Positions 56,368 through 64,000 of a stretch of DNA of 64,000 nucleotides are shown piece after piece. The DNA comes from Sambucus nigra (taxonomy: Eukaryota; Streptophyta; Magnoliopsida; Dipsacales; Adoxaceae): NCBI GenBank assembly GCA_949130495.1, contig OX422217.1, positions 540,641,137 through 540,705,136 of the forward strand, in the 5' to 3' direction. Under the pieces are notes generated by a model. The model was not told the origin of the DNA, did no database searches, and saw nothing but the letters and a program-made list of their open reading frames with translations. Positions within the stretch are counted from its first letter, which is position 1; each line of letters begins with the position of its first letter. Position numbers and translations under genes: made by a program.

Positions 56368-58212
56368 ATGGCTGACAATCCTGAATCCAGCAATCGAAAC
56401 GCTGGAAACCCCCCAAATCCATCCGCTCCTCCAAATATCCAAGATCTGGAAGGAATCATGGCCAGTTTGGCTCAAGGCCAGACAGCCATGCAGGAAACAA
56501 TGCGACAACTCATGCAAACTATCCAAGGTGGAGCATCAACTTATTCAGGACAACGAAGTGGTCAAAGAAATACTCATTTACTTTCTTCACGCGTTAGGCA
56601 AAATGATTCATATCGAACTGATAAATCTGAATATTTTTCTTATCAACCGGGTCGAACTTCGTTAGTACGAGCCACAGATACTTAACAACACATCACTCTC
56701 TCTCCGGAAAGGACCAGTGCACTGGAAAGATTGAGTAGGGTCTCTTCTTTTGATCGATTGGGCCCTAGGAAGAATAAAAGTCCTCCTAAGGCTGTGTCGA
56801 GAAACTTTCGACGACCATTTGATTTAAGAGAGGGTTCTGCCCAATCACAACTAGCTGCTCGACAAGATAGATCCCAAGAAGCCACATCCACGCGATCAGT
56901 TGCTCGAACCAACAGGCCCGAGGAAGGAAATGATGCGTGGAAAGGCTCTATTCAGAGGTTGGAGGATAGATTAGGGGAAATGGCCAAGGCCAAGAATCCT
57001 CTACAAAGAACTTTTGTCCAAGGGACACCTTTTGTCCAAGGGACACCTTTTGTCCAAGAAATTGTGGATTTTTCCACACCATCAAAGTTCAAAGCACCTG
57101 TTGTGACTCCTAAATATGATGGAAAAACAGACCATGTCCTTCATATAGAGCAATACCAAGCTGCTGCCGACGTCTATGCTGTGCCAGATGAGATGAGATG
57201 CAGGGCATTCTCGGGAACTCTTACAGGATCTGCTTAAATATGGTACAATAATCTTCCTCGGGGTAAGATTTCAACTTTCTTTCAACTGGTCGAGATCTTC
57301 ATTGGAAACTTCTGTTTTGGAGAAAAACCTGTTAAACGAGTAGCCCACTTGTTAAGTGTTAGACAAAAGCCAGGTGAGATCACTAGGGACTGTATAACTC
57401 GCTTCAATAACGAGAAACTCGAAGTTATTGATTACGAGGAAAAGACAAAGATTACTGCTCTGATGAGTGGGCTGTTGCCCAACAAGTTATACTACACTTT
57501 GGCTAAAGATCCACCCAGAACCATGTCAGAATTGATGGCAAAAGCGGCCAAGATCATGAATGCCGAGGAGGCTATGGCTACAAAGAAGAATATGGATACT
57601 AAAGAAACCAAGGTGGAGGGTGATAAGGCCAAAAAGAAAGAGCATAAGAACAATGGTGGTGACAAGCATTCAAAAACAAAGCCATCATGGGAGGTATTAA
57701 AGAAATTTGAAAATTATACTCCTTTGAAGGTAGACATCAACCATGTTCTAGAAGAAATCAAGAACAGCGAGGAATTAAACTGGTCAGAGAAAATGAAGTC
57801 AGACCCTGACAAGAGGAATAAGGCCAAATATTACGAGTTCCACAAGGATCATGGCCACATGACCAAAAATTGCATAGCTCTTCAGAATGAGATCGAAGCA
57901 CTCATTAGACGAGGAAAACTGGCAAAGTATGTTGATCATAGAAATGAAAGAAGAAACAATGACCGGGCAAGAGAAAGGTCTAGATCTCCTCGTCGAGCAG
58001 AGGAGAACAAGAAAAGAGACCATGAAGATGATCCAGAAGACGACCCTGATCTTCCCAAAAGACCAAGACAACCAGAACGTGAGGTATTTTCAATACATTT
58101 TGGATCATTTGATTATAACGTTATTACAAGTGGAGATGCAGGAAGTAGAGACCTTACTGCAGAAAGAAAATCTTACCTCAATGAGGCTCAAGCCTGTTCA
58201 TATATTCAATGA
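56368..58212 (+). pseudogene. gag: Tat-type gag, three in-frame stops
   Basis: ATG at 56368 (MADNPESSNRN). A Pro/Gln-rich N-terminus is followed by a stop at 56683, a basic region, a retrotransposon-gag-type capsid domain (KYDGKTDHVLHIEQYQ, about 57110-57160; a stop at 57235; then FNNEKLEVIDYEEKTK and MSGLLPNKLYYTLAKDPP to about 57540), and a Lys-rich linker. The C-terminus holds a C-x-H pattern (YYEFHKDHGHMTKNC, about 57830-57875), the degenerate zinc-binding segment usual in this lineage. An 18-bp tandem triplication encodes repeated FVQGTP (57010-57060). All segments share one frame, ending at the stop at 58210. Confidence 0.85.
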
Positions 58213-58920
58213 ATAAACTTGGCTAAAGATGATCTCCCGAGGAAGGTAAATAAGGAAAAATTGGTCATCGGTTTCTCCAAGAATGACCTCGCGGGTGTGT
58301 TGTATCCTCATGATGACCCATTGGTGATCAAAATGAGAATGAAGGAAGTAATCATCTCGAGAGTACTGGTTGATAATGGTTGCTCGGCTGATATTATGTT
58401 CTACTCGTACTTCGACAGCTTAAATCTAAAGTTGTCTCAGTTGGAGCCTTATCATAGGCCCCTCCTCGATTTTGCTGGTGAGAAAGTTTTTCCACTTGGG
58501 ACGATCAAATTGGATATATTCATTGGTAGATGGCCTACTTGTCGAACAGAAAGAGTACGCTTCTTCATGATGGATAAGAATGTTCAATCAGCCTACAATA
58601 TCATCATGGGAAGAGTAGGATTGAAGACATTCGAAGCAGTACCATCTACGGTACATCAATGCCTAAAATTTCCAACCAATTTTGGAGTAGGAGTTGTCAA
58701 GGGTGATCAAAAAGTACCTCGGGAATGCTACTATTCATCTGCCGAGCAGGAGGAACTGGAGGAATCTGGGAAAAAGATTACTACCTATCAGGTGGATGAG
58801 GGTGCAGAAATTGAAACATTGGATCCTAGAGACGAGTCGCAACTCGTGAAAGGTCAGGTGGTGGAAGCTACTGAAAACATCATTCTGGACGACGAGCACC
58901 TTTATGAACAACTCAGATAG
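58213..58920 (+). pseudogene. Tat-type aspartic protease region
   Basis: Same frame as gag. The active site region reads SRVLVDNGCSADIMF (about 58360-58400), with the catalytic Asp present. Flanking conserved segments GFSKNDLAG upstream and YNIIMGRVGLKTFEAVPST downstream (about 58600-58650) match the lineage. A linker leads to a stop at 58918, just before RT. The protease cuts Gag and Pol. Confidence 0.82.
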
Positions 58921-60275
58921 GCTCGTCGTTAGATGCCTCACTAAAACAGGAATTGATAGTTTTCCTAAAAAGCAGAAAACAAACTTTTGCTTGGAGTCAT
59001 GAGGATATGCCCGGAATAGACCCAAATTTTTTATGTCACAAGCTCAATGTGAATAAGGAGATCAAGCCAATAAAGCAAAGAAGAAGAATGTTCAGCCCCG
59101 AGAACAACCAAGCTATACAGGAGGAAGTCAAGAAGCTCCAGAAAGCTTGCTTTATTGAAGATGTTAAATATCCAGACTGGTTAGCAAATGTAGTGACGGT
59201 GAAAAAGAAGATCAACAAATGGAGGATGTGTGTAGATTTCACCGACCTCAACAGGGCATATCCAAAGGATCATTTTCCCTTGCCCCGAATTGATCAATTA
59301 GTGGATTTTACCTCGGGACACGAGCTGCTGAGCTTCATAGATGCTTATTCTGGATATAACCAGATTAAAATAAAACCTGAAGACAGGGAGAGTACTTCTT
59401 TCATTACCCCTAGGGGAACTTATTATTATAATGTTATGCCTTTTGGTTTGAAAAATGCAGGGGCAACATATCAGCGACTAATGAACAAGGTGTTTGCAGA
59501 GCAAATCAGTTGCAATATGGAAGTTTATGTTGATGATATGCTGACAAAGAGCAAGAGAGCTGCTGACCATCTAGTTGACTTAGGCTAGACCTTTGATCAA
59601 TTAGATAAATATCAAATGAAGTTGAACCCGACCAAGTGCATATTTGGAGTATGACAAGGTATGTTTCTCGGGTATATTGTCAATCAACGAGGCATTGAAG
59701 CAAACCCCGAAAAGATCAAAGATCTATTAGGGCTGCGATCCCTAACGACGAAGAAAGAAGTGCAAAGTCTTACAGGGCGAGTAGCAACACTTAATAGATT
59801 TGTATCGCGAGCAACTGATAGATGCCTCCCATTCTTCAAAACGCTCCGAAAGACTTTTGAATGGAATGAAAAATGTGAGAAATCTTTTCAAGAATTGAAG
59901 AAATATTTGGGAACACCTCCACTGTTGTCCAGACTAGTGATGGGAGAAAGGTTGTACTTATATCTGGCAGTTTCGGAAAATGCAGTTAGCTCGGCACTAA
60001 TAAGAGTGGAGGATGGAGTACAAAAACCAATTTATTACACTAGTAAGGCCTTCCGAGGAGCAAAGATCAGATATCCAAAACTGGAAAAGTTGGCACTGGC
60101 GCTGATCGAAGCAAGTAGAAGAATGAAGCCATACTTCCAGGCTCATACCATAGTCGTATATACAGATATGCCGTTGAGGCAAGCTCTTCATAAACCAGAA
60201 AAATTAGGTAGATTGATGTATTGGGCAATAGAACTCAGTGAATATGATATAATTTATGAGCCAGATCGTCACTAA
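58921..60275 (+). pseudogene. pol: Tat-type reverse transcriptase and first RNase H
   Basis: Frame shifts relative to the protease. RT motifs: CVDFTDLNRAYPKDHFPLP (about 59230), LLSFIDAYSGYNQIKI, VMPFGLKNAGATYQRLMNK, and the catalytic YVDDM (about 59527). Stops occur at 59586 and near 59653. The connection domain (FLGYIVNQRGIEANPEKI) leads to RNase H (LYLAVSENAVSSALI, about 59950; YTDMPLRQALH, about 60165), ending in a stop at 60273. The usual YVDDM(L/I)VKS reads MLTKS here. Confidence 0.88.
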
Positions 60276-61111
60276 AAGGGCAAGCAGTAGCGGATTTTAT
60301 AGCAGAATTTACTTATCCTGATACCCTCGAGGAGCAAAAGCTGAACAATGACCAACCTGTGGATGTTACAGGATCATCAAATTTAAACCCCGATCAACTT
60401 AAGTTGGTTGGAGAGCCAGAGGATAAGATCGACGAGCAGCGAGGTGTGATAGAAATGGAGATAAAGGAGCAACAAATATTCCATCGAGGAACTTTGTCCA
60501 ATAACACGTTTGAGGATGAGATACCTATATGGAACCTATATGTGGATGGCTCATCATGCACCTCAGGTAATGGAGCTGGGATTGTATTAAAAAGTCCAGA
60601 CGAGGTCGATATAGAATATGCTCTGCGCTTTCAATTTCAAGCTTCTAATAATGAGGCTGAATATGAAACGATGATTGTAGGCCTTAGTCTGGCAAAAATC
60701 ATGAAGGCAGAGCAGGTAATCGTATACAGTGACTCACAGTTGATTGTAAACCAAATGCTTGGTGTATATACAGCAAAAGGAGAGTTGATGATTAAGTACC
60801 ATGCAAAGGCAATGGAATTGGTATCGGAATTTGTTATTGTTCAACTGGTCAGAATACCAAGAATGGAGAATGCAAGAGCAGATGCTTTAGCTCGATTAAC
60901 ATCGGCTACTCGTACCGAGCTACGAAAAACAATCCCAATTGAAGTTCTAGCTGGTCGGAGCATAGATGAAGATCTGACGATGAATTTTATTACCCTTGAT
61001 TTAGGGTCATCTTGGATGGATCCCATCAGGGCATATATTGAGGAGGAAGAATTACCAATTGACAAACTCGCAGCCAAGAAATTAAAGTTTAAAGCTGCTC
61101 TTATGTACTAA
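60276..61111 (+). pseudogene. Second (archaeal-type) RNase H of the Tat-type element
   Basis: In a third frame, LYVDGSSCTSGNGAGIVL (about 60538) supplies the first catalytic Asp. NNEAEYETMIVGL (about 60650) carries the Glu, VYSDSQLIVNQMLG (about 60722) the second Asp, and ENARADALARL (about 60870) the last. All four catalytic positions are present. In the Tat lineage this extra RNase H lies between the first RNase H and integrase, as here. The domain is intact from about 60359 to the stop at 61109. Confidence 0.88.
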
Positions 61112-62235
61112 CTAATGGTATTCTATACAGACGAGGAATCATAGCTGGCTTGCAGAGGTGTGTACATCTCGCCGAGGTAAATGATTTGATTGAAGAAGTC
61201 CATGAAGGGTCTTGTGGAGCCCATGTAGCAGGTCGGATACTTCTGCAAAGAATAATGATGCAAGGATACTACTGGCCAACGATGAGGGCTGATTGTATAG
61301 CCTATGCCAAGAAATGTGACAAGTGTCAGCGCTTCTCCTCCATCCGAAGAACTCCCCAAGCATTGTTGACACCCATTACTTCCCCTTGGCCATTTTCCAT
61401 ATGGGGAATTGACCTGGTCGGGCCACTTCCAATAACTAGAGGAAGATTTAAATATCTCGTCGTTGCAGTGGATTATTTTATTAAGTGGGTAGAAGTCAAG
61501 CCTCTCATTGATATGACGTATGACAAGGTGTACCAATTTATTTGGAAGAACATCATTTGTCGATATGGTCTTCCTCATGCCTTCATCACAGACCATGGAA
61601 CCCAGTTCGACAACGAGGAGTTCGCGGCCTATTGTCATCAGTCAAATATCTTGAAGATTCACTCGGCACCAGGCCATCCCCAAAGCAATGGACAAACTGA
61701 AGTGACAAACAGAACGTTGCTAAATGGCTTGAAGAAAAGACTAAATGACGCGAAAGCAAACTGGATCAACGAGCTACATTCGGTATAGTGGGCTTATAGT
61801 ACTACTCCCCGAGCAGCAACTGGAGAATCTTCATATATGTTGGCATTTGGAAGTGAAGTTGTTATACCTGCCGAGTTGGGCCTCCCAACACACCGAGTGC
61901 TGAACTTCAATTCCCCTGTTAGCGATTTAATGAGAAGGTTAGACTTGGACATGCTCGAGGAAGTTAGAGAAGAAGCAGCCATCAGGAATGCTGCTTACCA
62001 GCAACGAACAGCTTTGTTCTACAACAAGAGAGTGAAGAAGTACGACCTGAAAGAAGGAGACTATGTGCTAAAGAAAGTGATTTAAAAGCACAACAAACTG
62101 GAAGCGAACTGGCATGGACCTTACCGAGTTACATAAGTTGTTCGACCAGGAACCTACAGAATAGAAACTTTAGAGGGGGAGGAGTTTAAGAATGCATGGA
62201 ATGCAGAACACCTGCGCAAATATTATCAGTAATGT
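61112..62235 (+). pseudogene. Tat-type integrase, stops near the end
   Basis: HHCC zinc finger: His residues in VHEGSCGAH (about 61200) and CDKC (about 61317). Core D, D, E: WGIDLVGPLP (about 61405), FITDHGTQFD (about 61583) and SNGQTEVTNRTLL (about 61685). A stop at 61786 precedes WAYSTTPRAATGESSYML and the C-terminal segment. Another stop lies near 62083, and the pol frame ends at about 62230 with WNAEHLRKYY. No chromodomain is visible, as expected for this lineage. Confidence 0.87.
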
Positions 62236-62344
62236 AAACTCTCATGTAATGCAGTTTCATCAGTATGAATAAAATATTCTACCCGATTCTCTCCTTTTAT
62301 TGAAATATTTTTTCGCGGAATACTAGTGCTACACACTACTCAGC
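62236..62344 (+). other. Spacer after pol
   Basis: Short AT-rich spacer between integrase and the tandem array, with AATAAA near 62269. Confidence 0.5.
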
Positions 62345-63092
62345 AAAATCCACCAACTCCGGTTGGTCGGGAATAAAAAATATTTCCCAAAAGTGCCAAC
62401 TCCGGTTGGTTGGAAAGAAAATCCACCAACTCCGATTGGTCGGGAATAAAAAATATTTCCCAAAAGTGCCAACTTCGGTTGGTTGGGAAGAAAATCCACC
62501 AACTCCGATTGGTCGGGAATAAAAAATATTTTCCAAAAGTGCCAACTACGGTTTGTTGGGAAGAAAATCCACCAACTCCGGTTGGTCGGGAATAAAAATA
62601 TTTCCCAAAAATACCAACTACGGTTGGTTGGGAAGAAAACCCACAAACTCCGGTTAGTCGGGAATAAAAATATTTTCCAGAAATACCAACTACGGTTGGT
62701 TGGGAAGAAAATCCACCAACTCTGGCTGGTCGGGAATAAAAATATTTCTCATAAATACCAACTACGGTTGGTTGGGAAGAAAATCTACCAACTCTGGCTG
62801 GTCGAGAATAAAAAAATCCACCAACTCTCGTTGGTCGGGAATAAAAAATTTACCAACTAAGGTTGGTCGGGAACAAAAACCATCAACTCCGGTTGGTCGG
62901 AAACAGTTGGTTAAATAAATGAAAGACATTTCAGGATTTAAAATTAAAAAGTGATAAATTTCTTGATACTTATGACATTTTAAACTACTAATATGGTTGG
63001 TCGAAAAATGAAATATCACCATCTCTAGTTGGTCATCAGATGATTATCATCAATTCAGTATAGTCAACAATAAGTTTTCACCAACTTTAGTT
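62345..63092. repeat. Tandem repeat array in the Tat-type element's 3' region (~72-75 bp unit)
   Basis: Seven or eight units at 62345-62850, each made of two ~36-bp halves that carry CCAACTCCGGTTGGT-like motifs. One half continues TCGGGAATAAAAA and the other TGGGAAGAAAATCCA. Shorter, diverged copies run on to 63092. The core CCAAC....GTTGG is an inverted repeat. ORFs read through the array in several frames are artefacts of the repeat. Confidence 0.95.
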
Positions 63093-63285
63093 GGTCGACA
63101 ATTTAAAGTAAAACAAAATATTTCTATCTTTTTAACAGATATACATGCACCTTCATTAGTAAATAAAAAGAAATGTCTTACAAGACAATGGCAATCAAGA
63201 TAGCAAAGAAAAATAGAAGTTTTCATTAAATCCAAAACAAAATACATTGAGAATGAAATACATATTAATTATTACATCAAGATCC
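63093..63285. other. Non-coding spacer between the array and the antisense ORF
   Basis: AT-rich, no supported ORF. Confidence 0.5.
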
Positions 63286-64000
63286 CTACTCTATTGGTTT
63301 CTTCCCCTCTGCTTTTGAAACAGGTTCCTCGCCAGCAGGAGGATCATCTAAGGCATAAGGAGAATTTATGAAATTAAGGTCTTTGAGCATCCTGATGTTC
63401 ATCACAGATGGGCGATCAAGAAGGTGCTCTGGGCGAGATATCTCGAAGTTTGAATGAAGACTATAGTCATCGAGATACTTCGAAATCAGGCATTGAAGGA
63501 TGGCCCGAGCAGGAATCCAGCTCATGTCGAGTTTGAAGGGTGGCACTGGCAGGTCGAGCAATCCAGGATTATGGTAATCCCATAAATAATGACCTTGTTC
63601 CAGCTGTAGCACACCCAAGGCATTCAACCATCCTTGCTTATACCCCTCGTTGTTCGACTGTTGGATCCGGTCGTCAAGGTGATAAAGGGCTTCATTATAA
63701 CCAGCCATCCAGAACTCTCTAGGCTATTTGTGGAACTGATAGGTTAATCCTTCTAGCTGCTCATGAAGATTTTTTACTAGATTCGTTTTATTCTCTAAGG
63801 CAGAATTTTGGGCAGCCAATTGCTCGTCGAAGGCTTGGATCTTCTTAGACATCTCAGCCAATGCCTGGTTCTTTTCCTTTAGCTGAAAGGCCTGATTCTC
63901 CAAAGCTGATTGGGTTCTTTGCTCTTTAATAGTAAGCTGAACAGCTCTTGCTCATCCCCGAGAACCTCTTGCTCGTCCCCGAGCAGATGTAGAAGGCCCA
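63286..64000 (-). pseudogene. Antisense ORF of the Tat-type element, coiled-coil protein, partial
   Basis: Runs on the minus strand, opposite to gag-pol. The C-terminal 140 codons (63708-63286) are open (FWMAGYNEALYH near the start; an acidic tail ends it). Upstream the same frame continues to at least 63935 as a heptad-rich coiled coil (for example LKEKNQALAEMSKKIQAFDE), interrupted by one TAG near 63725. The gene therefore begins beyond the window and carries at least one stop. Antisense ORFs of unknown function between pol and the 3' LTR are known in Tat-lineage elements (gene 23 of Grande is the classic case). Function unknown. Confidence 0.75.

Larger units (their letters stand above)
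55736..64000 (+). mobile_element. Tat-type Ty3/gypsy element with dual RNase H, 3' end outside window
   Basis: 5' LTR 55736-56302, primer site TTGGCACCGTCTGTGGG, gag (56368 on), protease, RT, RNase H, a second RNase H, integrase, then a non-coding region with a tandem-repeat array and an antisense ORF. The second RNase H between the first and integrase is the mark of the Tat lineage (Ogre/Retand/Grande relatives). Antisense ORFs and repeats between pol and the 3' LTR are also known there. Stops and frameshifts inactivate the coding regions. The 3' LTR should begin beyond 64000. Confidence 0.9.

Noticed and set aside
62329..62918. Repetitive protein with GVG-type or LVGNK repeats
   Set aside because: These ORFs arise from reading a tandem DNA repeat in several frames and both strands. 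No start context or family supports a protein.

Overview
The window is plant nuclear DNA, most likely from a flowering plant and probably a eudicot. It is AT-rich and made almost entirely of transposable elements and endogenous pararetrovirus copies. I found no convincing ordinary host gene, rRNA, tRNA or CRISPR array. The elements have plant-specific structures: Sirevirus-like Ty1/copia, chromodomain Ty3/gypsy, Tat-type Ty3/gypsy with two RNase H domains, CACTA, hAT-like MITEs, and Caulimoviridae-like sequences with a Met-tRNA primer site. Every large coding region carries stops or frameshifts.

Layout. (1) 1-423: end of a gypsy LTR. (2) 424-11244: a plus-strand CACTA transposon whose left end lies outside the window. 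It is split by a 1.64-kb solo copia LTR (2755-4394) and by a minus-strand gag-only copia element (5013-10768). (3) 11245-14159: an endogenous pararetrovirus fragment (EPRV2, minus strand) with a viroplasmin-type ORF and a TATA / poly(A) / tRNA-Met primer cassette. (4) 14160-51510: one minus-strand chromodomain gypsy element expanded by later insertions. Its 3' LTR holds an autonomous-type copia (15422-23875) and a hAT-like MITE (24014-24419). Its pol is split between protease and RT by a long non-coding LTR-like insert (26478-35683), which itself holds a second gag-only copia (28447-34950). Its 5' LTR holds a long pararetrovirus copy (EPRV1, about 38997-50078), which is itself interrupted by a solo copia LTR (47828-49383). 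(5) 51511-55735: AT-rich sequence with a hAT-like MITE, two long hairpins and one unassigned 133-codon ORF. (6) 55736-64000: a plus-strand Tat-type gypsy with its 5' LTR, gag, protease, RT, two RNases H and integrase, then a tandem-repeat array and an antisense coiled-coil ORF. Its 3' LTR lies beyond the window.

How they fit together. Target-site duplications (TSDs) read directly from the sequence support the nesting: GCACC, GTTTT, GACAC, GTGGT, GTTAA and GAATA, plus imperfect 8-bp duplications for the MITEs. The copia elements form one extended Sirevirus-like group. All their LTRs begin TGTAAGGACA, most carry clustered palindromes, and all have several G-rich polypurine tracts before the 3' LTR. 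Two of the three complete elements encode only Gag yet keep LTRs, primer site, polypurine tracts and a conserved non-coding block shared with the pol-bearing element. This is what a parasitic (TR-GAG) element using a partner's enzymes should look like, and it is the most interesting system here.
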